The position numbers and the translations under genes were made by a program. Under the pieces are notes generated by a model, which ran no database searches, was not told where the DNA came from, and saw only the letters and a list, made by a program, of their open reading frames with translations. This document shows, piece by piece, positions 13,201 to 23,900 of a DNA stretch of 64,000 nt. This stretch comes from Stenopsyche tienmushanensis. Lineage: Eukaryota > Arthropoda > Insecta > Trichoptera > Stenopsychidae. How positions within the stretch are numbered: the stretch's first letter is position 1; each line of letters starts with the position of its first letter. The DNA is taken from the NCBI GenBank assembly GCA_008973525.1, contig WACJ01000406.1, forward strand, positions 1,736,001-1,800,000, given 5' to 3'.

Positions 13201-16200
13201 ACGAAAAAAAAATCTATATTAATATCAAGGTTAACATCGCGGGCAAAAAATCTATGTGTGCGAACGAACGGCATTAAGATTTCTTTCCCTCGATTAAACA
13301 ACCACGTTTACAAAAGACAATCTATTGATACACAACGATGTTTTCATTTTTGAGCCCCGACGATGCACTGGTATTGTTTCGAATCGGATGGACTTTATGA
13401 CTACTTTTTTGAGCGCCTCGTTTCGATTGACCTAAAACGATATTCTGTCGATTTCGTATTCATATTACATCGGGTATTTATAATAAAAAATTGCAACATT
13501 TACATAAATCGTGTTGCAATTCAATCTTTTGCCGTCCGAGTGACAACATTTCAAATTGTATCAAAGTCAAACTTCCTATGTATGTATTCAATTGATGCAT
13601 TGAGTAATGCATAAATGTGATGCAATAAAAAAGTATATACTAAAATGAATAATAAAATAATCAAGTAAACGTACATCATCAGCCCATTTATGCTTGTAAA
13701 GGTGCCTTTTCTTCCCGGCGGCTCCCGGTCCGTCGTTCACAAGCGACCTACTTTTGAAAATGGAACCTTTCTTTTTCGTAATAACAAGTTTGACACTAGG
13801 TTTGTCGTCACCCTCGGCCGCGGCAGGTCCACTCTCACTTAACAATCGTTTCGGCGACTTAAACATGTGTTTGTCTGTAGTTTTGCACTGTTTATCACTG
13901 GATTTATTAGTTTTGTCTGCGGAAACGTCACTTTGACTCTCCGGCTCGACAGGGCCGTCGTCAAATTCGAAAGTACTCTTTTGGATAGGTTTTTTATTGT
14001 TTTTCGCCTTAACTACGTCACTGTCTAAATTTTCAGTGGATACGTTCTGTTCATCGTTTGTCACTTCACTTATTTGAGGTATATTTAGAGATTCGGGGGG
14101 ATCCCCGGCGATGGCCTCCGGTTCGACGACGTCCATGGGTTGAACTTCGTTGGAATTTTCCGGAGGCGCGTCGGGTTTCTTTTTATTCTTCCGACTGTAG
14201 CTCTTGGCGGGATTTTTGTTCAATCTCACGGACGTGATATCGTCTATGAAATTGTTTGCGTTCTCATTGTAATTTATGTTCTGTCTGTGTCGCATTGCTC
14301 TGCCTTTGATGCCGTCTGAAGATTTTTTATCGTCAGAGAGCAGGTCTTCTCTTTCCGGCAGCGGCGAAAGAACAACTTTGACGTCTTTTAAGCTATCGAC
14401 GACGTTCGTAATCTCCAATGGTGTTCCTGGATCTGCAACAATCGGTAGCATCTCTACATCTTCATTCGGTAGAGGTTCATCTCTAACTTCCTGCATAAAC
14501 TGATCTGGAGATCTTCCTGGAGACGGAGGAGAAGCCAACGTGCGATACAATTCATAATTATCACTGCCAGGAGGTGGCGAAGCTCCTTTGATGGACTCTT
14601 CATTCGATACCGATTCCCTCTGCTGATTTCTTCTCGACGATCTGGTAGCTCTGGCCGTGTGCGAATCTTTTTCAAATTCATCTGACGCAACATCACTTGA
14701 TTTTGAATTTGTCCTTTCAATTTTATTCTTGGGAGCTTTTTCCTTATTTCCGGAATAGCATTTAATTGTGATTTTAAGGCTTTCCTGCTTGGTCGGCGGA
14801 CTGGCCTCCGGTTCAGGCGGATCAGGAGGCACCGGTTCAGCCGAAGTATCAAAGCTCGGGTCTGAGAATGAATTTCTATCAGCATTCGGAGAAGTGAGAA
14901 TCTCTTCCGAATCCGTGCTGAGAAGTCGCGACGTTCCCTTTGAAATTCTGAGGACTATCGGTGGTTTTCCGTCTTTGTTAGTCGGGCTCAATAGTGCCGG
15001 TTTGACGTACGTAGTTGTAGTCGCGGTAGCTGTGGCAGCTGGACTAGTTTTGGGAGTGCTCACTTTTACAACGGGAGCAATTGTTGTCGGGTCGATCTCC
15101 GGCGGGGGAGGACTATTGCTTCTATCCTCCGAATAGTTGATGACTTTGTCCCTGTTTCTAACGAGATACCTCTTGTTGGGACTGAGATGCGTCTTCTCTT
15201 CGATGGCCGGTTCTTCTTTCTTGGATGCCTTCGTCGCGAAAAACTTGCTTCTGTTGCTTTTTGGGGAGCGCTCGACGTGTATCTTTAATTTGGGTATCTC
15301 CATCTTATCCGTCGGGGAATCGATGTCCATCTTGGTGGACTTTTTGGAGTAGCTGATCGGTTTGGTTTGCTTCTCTTCTTTCTTGCTGAAAGAGGGAAAC
15401 GCCTTGTCCGCTTCGGCCGGTGCCCCGCTACTCGTCGGAAGGGTGGCATTTTCAGACGGGACGACATTGCGAGACTTGAAAAATTTCTTGGGTTTCGGCG
15501 GGGGAACATTCGGCTCTACGACCGGCACCGTCAAGGGACTGTTTTGATCTTGCTTAGATTTCTTTTGGAAAGAGTTAAGGTTTGCTCCGAATGCTGAAAA
15601 CAAAAATACATTTTGGCGTAAATACAATTTCATCATTGCAAAATATCCAAAGACGAGACTCGGAGATGTTAACATTTCCTTTACGATGCTACGTATTTAC
15701 TACGCCATGACATTCTAAAATCCCATATTTATTATCGATATTCAATGCAGTAATGTTGTAAAAACTCCCATTATTACAATTTGTGTAGTAAATACACCAT
15801 AGTAAAGGAAAGGTTAAAACAGCAATTTAAATCATTCGAACGTTATAAAAATGTGTTTAATGCGATAAACTTTGGATTTATTAATTATGAAAATGGATTC
15901 AACTCGTTTTTATTGGGCTTCATTCAACTCGCATTCAATTGGTAATAACGAACACTTATTAATCGTGACGATTGAAGTAAATGTATTTAAAAGTTGACAA
16001 CATCAGACAAATTGGCACAGGCAAAGGAGTAAAATCATTAAGGTAACGTGTCATTAAGACCGTTTCACCAATTTTAGATGATGAATCTAACGTAAAAGAC
16101 ATATTTAAAAGTTTTCATGACAATATTTGCGTAGGCAACGAAAAGACAATTTGAAGGGAAATAATCAAGAAAATAAAATTAAAATCTTATTTGATATTTT

Positions 16201-17223
16201 CGTTTATTATATTTTTATGGGAATCGGTGGATGATAGAATTTTGATCCGTTATTATTATTTGGAATAAATCATAGTATAGTTGAGGTAGTAACGGTTTTA
16301 TTATGGTTATATTCAAAATGTAATAGTCTAGATCGATTTATATCGATGATTTTGAACTGGCGGTGGCGATGAACATATTTTGCCGGTGTTTATTTGTGGT
16401 CTATTTTAGGTTAAAATGTTTTGGATGAATTCTGAAGACGAGTAGAATTTCGTTGATGTGAATTGTTGTGCCAATCCTCATTATAGCTCGAATGCTATTC
16501 TGCGTATAGAAATAATATAAGCATGAATTGCTTGCTGTCAGATTGGAATGATTCCTTATTAATTACACGTTACAATAAAATGTGTTGGTATGTGAGTCAT
16601 ATTGGACTATTTATAAAGGATTACTAGATCGTCACAAATTATGTAGTTTGTTTGCTGATTAAATCTAGAATTATCTAACTATTTATTTAAATATAAAATT
16701 ATTGTATTTGTCGGAATTGATATTGATGTGATGCTTTAAATGTTTTTAAGAATTTAGGGCTTTTATTGAAAATATTATAAACAGGAAGAATGGAAGGAGA
16801 AGGGGAGGGGGGCAATAAAGCGGAAGTCTAAAATTGCGAGGTGGGGGGAGGGGATTGCCGTTTCCATGCACGGACAGATTTAGAAGCACGGTTAAGCTTG
16901 TCATCGAGACGAAAAATAAATACGAAATAGAGCAATCCAAAATGAACGATTGGCGAATTGTTTGCGATGAATTATAGGAAAAAAATGCAATCGAAGAAGC
17001 GCCAATGTTGCGAAACGCAACGGCGAGATACGACGCCGACGGGAAGATGTAGTGTTGCGAACTCACTGTAGGGGGTACTGCGGATGCTGGTGAAGCTGGT
17101 GATGCCCCACTTGCCGACGGTGCCGGCGGATCGTGCCGCCGAAGGGCAGTTGGAGTTCTCCCGAAAGAGGTGCTCCAGTGGCACGGCCACGCTGCCTCCG
17201 CGGCCGCGCCCCCAGCGACTCAT
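3463..17223 (-). CDS. wapl: Wings apart-like protein (cohesin release factor), 14 coding exons
   Basis: Wapl binds Pds5 and the cohesin ring in the nucleus and opens the Smc3-kleisin gate to release cohesin from chromatin. Coding exons, all with GT-AG introns and matching phases: 17223-17067, 15593-13675, 7231-7052, 6967-6863, 6558-6415, 6326-6205, 6128-6002, 5920-5705, 5447-5213, 5136-5021, 4939-4779, 4700-4582, 4030-3840, 3750-3463. The protein is 1359 aa. Residues 1-52 match the conserved insect N terminus ([13 protein letters not shown]). Residues 53-692 are a Pro/Ser/Lys-rich disordered linker. About 740-1290 form the helical WAPL domain, with [55 protein letters not shown] and [13 protein letters not shown]. 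The chosen ATG is the first in its frame: about 40 upstream codons stay open but contain no ATG. Intron 2 is 6.4 kb and rich in repeats. Identity is secure; the exon 2/3 junction (GTACGT donor, 13674) is the least certain splice, and a small skipped exon in intron 2 cannot be excluded. Confidence 0.93.
4100..4290 (+). pseudogene. LINE reverse-transcriptase fragment (R1/Jockey type)
   Basis: Lying antisense in wapl intron 12, this frame reads [19 protein letters not shown] followed by [11 protein letters not shown]. It matches the conserved block of non-LTR reverse transcriptases (VPQGS..GP.LWN, then the FADD catalytic motif). The two catalytic Asp after AFA are lost and homology then stops. 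It is a dead 5'- and 3'-truncated scrap of about 190 bp. Confidence 0.75.
4366..4436. mobile_element. TTAA-flanked MITE, 71 bp
   Basis: The ends CCTTTTAAATGCCAA and (inverted) CCTTTTAACTGCCAA are 15-bp inverted repeats with one mismatch. Each is bordered by TTAA (4362-4365, 4437-4440). TTAA targets and a CC start fit piggyBac-type elements. It sits in wapl intron 12 and has no coding capacity. Confidence 0.65.
5488..5636. mobile_element. mariner/Tc1 MITE, 149 bp
   Basis: Inverted repeats of about 30 bp start TTAGGTCGGCGAATAAGTTC on the left and, inverted, TTAGGTTGGGGAATAAGTTC on the right. They continue into TAGCGTTTT. TA dinucleotides border both ends. It lies in wapl intron 8 and contains no frame. 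This is an internally deleted mariner-type element. Confidence 0.8.
7392..8036. mobile_element. TTAA-flanked repeat element, 645 bp
   Basis: The left end reads CACTTTGAGAACCGC and the right end, inverted, CACTTTGAGACCCGC. TTAA lies on both sides (7388-7391, 8037-8040). Near the right end a hairpin-forming unit (ACGCCAAATGGCGT, then ACGCCAAAAGGCGT) is repeated with TCAGCGG behind it. TTAA target sites suggest piggyBac-type mobilisation, but the ends lack the usual CCY start. It lies in wapl intron 2. Confidence 0.6.
8041..8975. other. wapl intron 2: unassigned, less AT-rich DNA
   Basis: From about 8150 the base composition is more balanced than in the flanking intron, and minus-strand frames of 99 and 117 codons are open. 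Their translations show no family I recognise. A decayed transposon is likely, since a mariner relic follows directly, but this is inference. Confidence 0.3.
8976..9173 (+). pseudogene. mariner transposase C-terminal fragment
   Basis: A 65-codon frame to a stop reads [20 protein letters not shown] and later [12 protein letters not shown]. The D.A.SDFHLF block is the third catalytic region of mariner transposases, and the rest matches the usual C terminus. The N-terminal four fifths are missing. It lies antisense in wapl intron 2. Confidence 0.75.
9174..10950. other. wapl intron 2: AT-rich, nothing seen
   Basis: AT-rich sequence with only short unconnected frames (75 aa or less). No exon with wapl-like features and no recognisable element. 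Confidence 0.5.
10951..12420. repeat. Probable decayed transposon in wapl intron 2
   Basis: This block is visibly richer in G and C than the intron around it. It ends near a short TGATGATGATGA run (12394-12406). Plus-strand frames of 85 and 200 codons are open, but neither shows a known domain. On the minus strand there are stop-interrupted stretches, with scattered Cys/His residues near 12300, that might be a LINE C terminus. The boundary, strand and class are uncertain. Confidence 0.3.
12421..13674. other. wapl intron 2: donor-proximal part, nothing seen
   Basis: AT-rich intron sequence running up to the exon 2 donor (GTACGT on the minus strand). No frame over 83 codons and no recognised repeat. 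Confidence 0.5.
13675..15593 (-). CDS. wapl: wapl coding exon 2 (disordered N-terminal half)
   Basis: This large exon encodes residues 53-692. It begins [12 protein letters not shown] and ends LYKHKWADD. Composition is Pro, Ser, Lys, Asp and Glu rich, with many SP/TP dipeptides, as expected for a disordered, phosphorylated linker. It contains [10 protein letters not shown] at about 516-525 (a YSR motif, see findings). The stretch [14 protein letters not shown] near the end appears conserved among insect Wapl proteins. The acceptor is preceded by a short pyrimidine run (TTGTTTTCAG). The reading frame stays open 26 codons upstream into the intron, but that part is not homologous. Confidence 0.9.
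15673..15813. mobile_element. TTAA-flanked MITE, 141 bp
   Basis: The ends are imperfect inverted repeats sharing TTTCCTTTAC and GTATTTACTAC. TTAA borders both sides (15669-15672, 15814-15817). Inside, AAAATCCCATATTTATTATC is matched on the other strand further in. It lies in wapl intron 1, 80 bp from the exon 2 acceptor. A partial relative is at 29766-29845. Confidence 0.6.
16785..16858 (+). other. G-rich purine tract in wapl intron 1
   Basis: Plus-strand runs of G (GGGGAGGGGGGC, then GGTGGGGGGAGGGG) stand out in AT-rich intron. Four or more G runs within 75 bp could form a quadruplex in the non-transcribed strand DNA; the wapl transcript would be C-rich here. No function is known. Confidence 0.4.
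17067..17223 (-). CDS. wapl: wapl coding exon 1
   Basis: This exon encodes 52 residues plus one base. It starts [10 protein letters not shown] and carries [13 protein letters not shown], a block shared with Drosophila Wapl as I recall it. The last base A joins CA at the start of exon 2 to make a Thr codon. The donor is GTGAGT (17066). The exon is GC-rich, unlike the flanking introns, so an intron-unaware search would miss it. Its true 5' end (UTR) was not determined. Confidence 0.85.
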
Positions 17224-18060
17224 GCTCGCGACCAATGCACTCGACCAGATAACAACACCGCCATGTTGGACGCACAGCGCGCCCCCGACGACTATGCACG
17301 ACACTCGCGAACCATCGGCCAAACTGACGGCCCGCCCCCCGGTCACAACGGATGCGACGGATTTATAAACACATTTATTGAATCCCTCATTCTAACCTTC
17401 TGCATTTATTACTAATTAATATTCAAAATAATAAGAACATATCAATTATAAAATTTAAAAAAAATTCTAACTTGAATTTAAAAAAAATAAGTACGTAAAC
17501 AAACATAAATGAGATGAAAAATATTCTATTAAATTTAAAAACATCCAGTTTAATATTAATGTAAAATTATTGAATCAATTCCGAAATTAATACAAATTAA
17601 ATTTGAAAAAAATATTTTATCACAACAAATAAATTCGAATTTGAATAAAAATATCGTTTCGATCATTTTTAAAAATACATTTCGCATTATTCGCAAACAT
17701 CATACTGCATCTGATAGTTTCATCGTTCAAATTTTTCGTTAAAAACGACGCCCGCGACCGATCGTCCGTTTGACCGCATGGTCGCACATGCACGCCTTAA
17801 GACCGCACCGCGATAAGATCTTATACTTTGCGCTGGCGAATATTTACAAATATGATAAATTAAACGCCCGACAACCCGATAAAAATCATAACTGCGCCGA
17901 GATAAGACTTTGTGAACATCGCAACTGTGCTAATGCGGCGCGTGCGATTGAAATGGGATTCGAATCCATACATCAAACGGCGAATAGAGGTCAATCGAAA
18001 CGCTCCGGGACGACAAATTATAAAATTTAGCACCGACGACATGCCGCAACGCCAGTGACG
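17224..18060 (-). promoter_or_regulatory. wapl: Putative wapl promoter / 5' UTR region
   Basis: The stretch directly upstream of the wapl ATG (to about 17350) and a second block at 17750-18060 are GC- and CpG-rich. Between them lies about 400 bp of very AT-rich DNA. In insects a broad promoter or a non-coding first exon often has this composition. The open frames here carry no homology. No TATA box or initiator could be fixed, so the placement is inference. Confidence 0.35.
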
Positions 18061-18599
18061 ATGATCGCGGAGAAATGGGGTTAACCGCACACAAAAAAAA
18101 GAGTTTTGACCCAATAAATGCCGCTAAGGATTTATAAAATTTGATACATGTTATACAAATTATCAATAAAATATCACTTTCAATAATAACAGTCAATTTT
18201 TTTTGTTGTATAAAACTTATACTTGTCGGTGAATATTCATTTTTTAATAATAAAAGATATATTTACAACAAAAAATGCATTCATATATGATTCTAAATAG
18301 TAGCTGTAAACTATTGTTGTTTTGCTTGTTTACTTTAGACAGATTGTATACACGGTGGCAAAACTTTAGAAGACCTTGAGGAATGATGAATGTGCATGCG
18401 AATATCGATTGACGGCAAGAATTAGAATAATGGATAATAAAAAAGAGCTATTTTAAGCAGGCTGCCATCTTGATTCGAATATCGTTTTTTGTTGTTGTTG
18501 TTTTGATGCTTTAGCAGAGCCGTAACTAGGGTACTCCTCCCTTTCTACCCGGAAATCCAATTTATTTTTTAAAGTTGACTAATACTATTGGATTACTAC

Positions 18600-19476
18600 T
18601 AGATGGCGGCCGTTGTTTTAAAAAAATACTATGATAGAAAGTGTCTACCTTATAAATCATAAGTTTCAAATTTGAAGATGCTACGATCAACTAATATCAA
18701 ATTAAAGTCAAATAGCATCAAATTCGAGTTAGATTCTATTTTCAAAGAGTCTGCTTCTTTGTTTACAACAGTAAGATGTTGGGTGGCAGAGTTTAAATGA
18801 GGCTGTATGACCTGCCAAGACGAACAGTGCAGTGGTTGATGAAATGAGGTAACCACTTCAGAAATTTCGAAGAAAATTCACAAAGTGGTATCGGATGGCC
18901 ATCAACTGTAAATGCGCAAGCTAGCAGACATGTTAGGCCTTTCAAAAAATACTGTACATATGGACTGAAAATTTGGACATGAGAAAGCTGCCGAAAATAC
19001 CGTAAGAAGTTCTAAAAGAGGATAGATTGGCCAAAAAATCTGTATGTCCAACCGGTCTGTTTTTCGAACCGCTGACATGATTGAGTATTTGTCTTGCGAT
19101 CGGACGCTATACCCACCATACAGAACGATTACTAACTATCATTACAAAACGAAGTTGTCCGAAGAAGACTGATCGGGTGGGTTGCTTAAATTTTACAATC
19201 GATCGAAAAATTGTTGGCTTTATTTTATTAAGGGCTTATAACGGCAGGGTTAGCTCAATGTTTAAGCGATAACGAAAAGAAGAGGGATTAGACAACTTAG
19301 CTTATATTATAAAAACGGACAAAGTTAATCAGTGTTGATTCATGTAAAGTAGAATGGTCAAGTAAAATAAAAACCATGTGCAACTCTCGAATGGGTCAGT
19401 ACTCTGCGTTTTGCGCCCCAAACTCAGTTGAGCCCGTGGTGGACGCCTGCTTTGCCACCCCCTTGTTACGGCCCTG
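18600..19476 (+). mobile_element. Composite decayed transposon, copy 1 of an inverted pair
   Basis: It matches the reverse complement of 21307-21982 over nearly its whole length, with gaps. Shared landmarks are TAGATGGCGGCCGTTGTTTT, the GAGGTAACCAC block, TGAAAATTTGGACATGAGAA, TCTGCGTTTTGCGCCCCAA and the end GCCACCCCCTTGTTACGGCC. Short stretches suggest a mariner-like N-terminal helix-turn-helix, but stops interrupt every frame. It lies between the IQUB 3' end and wapl. Confidence 0.6.
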
Positions 19477-19830
19477 TGCTTTAGAATTAGTCGAAAATTT
19501 TTGTTTCAATAATATTTTAGTTGAATATTATAGGAATACAGCATATAACATGTTAAATAAATTAATTTGAATAAAATTAATGTTTAATTTTTTAATGTGT
19601 ATAAAGTTGAAATTATGAAAGGCACAGATTTATGCGCACGGTATTTATAGTGTTAAAATGAGTTAAATCGGGTATGGTTGTGAAATATGCATAGATTTTA
19701 ATGTATATTCGTTAAAAAACTACAAATCGTGTAAAATTATACAAAATCGTTCATGCAATCGGTGAATGTCCACAATTTATCGAGGTTCATTTATATAGGT
19801 TAGTCTACATAATCGATGCGCTTTCTAAAT

Positions 19831-20901
19831 CTACTCTTCTACTATCTGTCTGTCGATGTAAGCGAGCTGCTCGAAGTGGACTCTGGCCAGCATGTGCTTG
19901 CTGCGAATCTTTTGCACGAAATCAGGATCGTACGTCCTCTCCGGGTCGTCCAGCTTCAGGTGCGACTTCATCTCCCTGAACGTCAGCAGGATGCAGTTCC
20001 AGGGCGCCCAGTCGCGACGGACGTTCCAGCGACACAGTCTGAGATCGATGATCTCGTCGCATTCGCTGATGGCCGATTTGGAGTGCCATATTTTGTCGAC
20101 GATGAAATGGATGTCTTTCTCTTGGATGACGAAGCCGATGGACGAGAAGCACTTGTTGCGTTTTTCTTCGCGCCTTAGAGCGCGCAACATGAATTTGTAG
20201 GGAGTCATGTCGACCCAGTTTTGATCGGCGAAGCTGCTCCAGGTGCAAGCAGTGCAGACTTGAAGATCGTCGGCTCTCGAATGAAGCGGGAATTCCGTAT
20301 ACAATTTGACCCTGTCGCAATGGCGGCAGTAGTACAGCCGCCCGTCTTCCATGGCTTTGATCGTCCTCAGTTTGTGCTTCTCGATGATGCCCTTGTTGGT
20401 CTCTGAACTTTTGATGAACTGGAAAAGAGTGGACTTGATCCTCTTTCTGAGCGCGTCCAGATCTTTCGACGGTACATTTCTCACGATGAGTTCGCACTCC
20501 CTGTCCATGAGCGAGATCAGCTGTTCGGTCAGCGGTGATTTATGGTCCTTCAGGGAAAATTTGAAGTTGACCAAGAGCTCCATTCTTTCGTCTATTTTGA
20601 GATTCTCCTCGCTGAATTTGTTATAGATCTCCTTGAACTGTCTGATTTGCTGAGCTTCCACGGTGTCCATTGTGATGAGTTTCCCTTTGGCGTTATGCCA
20701 AGTCAGCGGCTTCGACAGCTCCTCTAGAAGATTCTTCTCCTTCAGTCTTTTGTTTTCTTCGTTCAGTTCGATGCGAAATTTTTCAATGGAGCGCAACAGC
20801 TGTATTTCTTTATCTAACAGCGAGCAAAATTCTGCGACCTTCGGTCCTTTTGAGTGCAATTTTGAAATTCGAGCAATTTCTGTATTTCGCCATCTGTCCA
20901 C
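19831..20901 (-). CDS. Iqub: IQUB terminal exon 5
   Basis: It encodes residues 434-789, starting VDRWRNTEIA directly after the acceptor (20902). The GTG here is an internal Val codon and not a start. It is rich in charged coiled-coil-like helices, then holds two CxxC pairs (625/628 and 649/652) resembling a zinc site, and ends in KHMLARVHFEQL before the stop. The exon is GC-richer than its surroundings, so plus-strand shadows are long. Inverted copies of one transposon lie on both sides. Confidence 0.92.
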   Translation of the reverse strand: MDRWRNTEIARISKLHSKGPKVAEFCSLLDKEIQLLRSIEKFRIELNEENKRLKEKNLLEELSKPLTWHNAKGKLITMDTVEAQQIRQFKEIYNKFSEENLKIDERMELLVNFKFSLKDHKSPLTEQLISLMDRECELIVRNVPSKDLDALRKRIKSTLFQFIKSSETNKGIIEKHKLRTIKAMEDGRLYYCRHCDRVKLYTEFPLHSRADDLQVCTACTWSSFADQNWVDMTPYKFMLRALRREEKRNKCFSSIGFVIQEKDIHFIVDKIWHSKSAISECDEIIDLRLCRWNVRRDWAPWNCILLTFREMKSHLKLDDPERTYDPDFVQKIRSKHMLARVHFEQLAYIDRQIVEE

Positions 20902-23900
20902 CTACAAAATGATATTTTTTTGTAAAAAAATATAGTTTTACAGTATTTTTACGCCAAGCTAAACCTTTTTTATTTCAAGGCAAACCTTTTTCTGGCGTAA
21001 AAATACTATATTTTCGATTCTTTAACTGTTACATTTAATACTAACCTAATCCGTCGAATTGACGGAATTTGAACTTCATGTGCAAAATTATAAAAATCCC
21101 ATTTCCAAGTATTTTTGCTGATTATTATTTATGGAATTATATATGTAGATATATACTCAAATTTATACCTCTCTCAGCATTGTAGTTTAAAAGTTACGTA
21201 TGATGTTTATCTACACCACCGAAAATAAGTTTGGAAACGCACGGCATATTATCAAGTTTTATTTAAACACATTGTATTTATTGTATTTTATATTCAATGT
21301 TAGAGTCAGGGCCGTGACAAGGGGGTGACAAAGCAGGCACCCGCCACGGGCGCAACTGGGCTTGGGGCGCAAAACGCAGAATACTGACCCAGTCGAGAGT
21401 TGCAGATGGTTTTTATCACCGCGAGGCGATCATTCGTCATGTCAGCGGTCCGTAAAGCGGACCTGTTGGATACACAGACCATATGGGTACTCTGACTTCT
21501 TTTAGGGCTTTGTGTGGCATTTTCGGGGATAATTGCATACCTGGGGTCTCCTGGCGTCCTTCTTAAGAAGCGTTTTAGTTTTTAGTTATAAAATCTAGTT
21601 AGTTTCTCCCTCGCGCTCAGAGCGCAAGTGGTCATTCGAAGTTGAAAATGAGGCACCCATATTGCGCACAGCTTTCTCATGTCCAAATTTTCAGTCAATA
21701 TGCAAGGTAAATGTTTGGCTGCTTGTGCATTTACAATCGACGGTCATCCAATAGCGTTTTGTGGATTTTATTCACCATTTCTGGAGTGGTTACCTCATTT
21801 GGTAGAACACTGCGCTATATACTTAACGACGGCCATTTTTTCCATGTTTACAAATTCACTAAGAAGGTTCACTTTTGATGGCTGCTAAACAAATACTAAG
21901 AAACGTAGTGTCTTGAAACTTAATCTTTATAAGGTAGACAATTTCTATCATAGTGTTTTTTTTAAAACAACCGCCATCTATATGTTAGGTTGGGTACTTT
22001 TGGGACTATCTTCGTATATTGGGCAAAACCAGCCAAATTAAACGTTGTGGTTCATACAGTTCCTAAGAAATGAAGTTTAGATCATTAGAAGACACTAGGA
22101 GGCTGGGACTTTGAAAGACAGAAAAAGACCGGACCGCCTAAAATCTAATACGGATGCCGAGGATTGCTTCATTATATCATATTTTCAAATAGAAACCGCC
22201 GTCTAACAGCTCTTTAGTTGGCGGAAAAAATTAATAAATAGGAAATTTTAAACTGTTAAGATCCCCTTTTATTCGCCAGGTGCGCCAATTTCGAAATAAA
22301 ATAAATCCGCCAGCTCCAGGAGCCTTTGTAACCTTACTTTTTAGATGACTCTCGTACTGAGTGATTATGATAAAGAGGAAATATTAATAAATTATGAGTT
22401 ATACTAAGTTTTTCACTAAGCATTAAGCGTTTCCAAACTTATTGTCGCTAGTGCATTTATAAATTTTTACGAATGCATTTAAAATTCCATTTGCCAAAAT
22501 TAAGACGATATCATATTACTATATTTTTAATGTTAATACCATTGCATATAGTTGATCGAAGTCCTCCCTCGTTCTCGGGAAGGTTCTGGCTTTCATCTCT
22601 TTCTGTAGCCGGAGATCTCTTATTCTGATTTCCTCGAGTTCTTCGTCTTTGATTTCTTGGAAGCGACGTCTGAAAATTACATCCCGGTTTGAAAGTCATC
22701 TCTCAGCATCCGCTCGAAGGAACGTCCACATTATTACCTGCACTGTAGAATCCATCGATCGACCGCCTTTCTGGTGCGATGGGCGCGCCAGGCACGCTGA
22801 ATGCGCAAAGCGCACACTTCCAGCGGAAGACTCGCACGTGGCACGCTCACGTGGGCACGAAAAGGACGTGCCGCAAGAATGACATCGGAGACACGCGGCA
22901 CGTAAATACCTGGCTTGTGCATTTGCGTACCGCGACTCATGTTGGTTGCCTGTCGATCCGAAAATATCATCATTTTTAGATTCATTCCAAAATACAGAAG
23001 AGATAAATCTGTTTCAAAAGATAATTAAAATATTAAAACATTGTATAAACAGATGGCACAGTCAAATGCTGAAAGATGTTCATATTTATTGAAATGTACA
23101 CATATGCCACATATAATATTACAAGATAAATGCGAACGTATTTGAATAATCGAGTATTGAATGTATGTCTGTTTGTTCTGAACCGATTTAAATTTTTATT
23201 ACATTGAATGATTTTTTTTAAGAATTTGAGATCCCGAGACGTATAAAATTTATCATAACGCTTTAAATATACATGATATTATATAGAATTTATTTGACCA
23301 ACTTTACCAATTAGCCACCTATGTTATACTACTATCTCTACTACTAGTTCTACCATATGTTATACTACTATTAATAGGTTATATAATTTATTAATAAATA
23401 AGGGGAGGGATCATATTTTGTAGAGTGGCTCAAATTTTGAATATCACTACTGATAGAAGCTAATATTTGAATTGACATTAATTATGATATAGCTAATTGT
23501 ATAATATAGTTAAGAATTTACTCACTAGATGGCACCACTATTACAAATAGAATTGCTTTCAACCACAGCTTATAGAAAGTATTTATTCATGGAATTGGAT
23601 CCAATCATTATGCTTTTTGAAATTCACAACATCATAATATGCACAATTATACATAAGCACCGATTAAAATAATTGTTGTATTATATTTTTACATCAAGTT
23701 AAACTTTTTCATTTCAAGTTTAACTGTTTCATTTCAAAATTAAACCTTTTTCATTTCAAGTTAAACTGTCTGATGTCAGGTGAAATGTTGTGTGCTCCAA
23801 ACGTGTACTTAAACGGTGTACTTTTTAAGCACATAGGATGTTTTTACAAACTTGACAAATTGTTAAACTTGAATTGAAAAATGTTTGACTTGAATTGAAA

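Noticed and set aside
13754..15597. Several plus- and minus-strand frames over wapl exon 2
   Set aside because: Shadows of the 639-codon wapl exon.
17224..17346. N-terminal extension of wapl exon 1
   Set aside because: The frame is open but has no ATG; it starts at a GTG and has no homology.
19816..20935. Plus-strand and alternative-frame ORFs over IQUB exon 5
   Set aside because: They are shadows of the real minus-strand exon, caused by its GC-rich codons.
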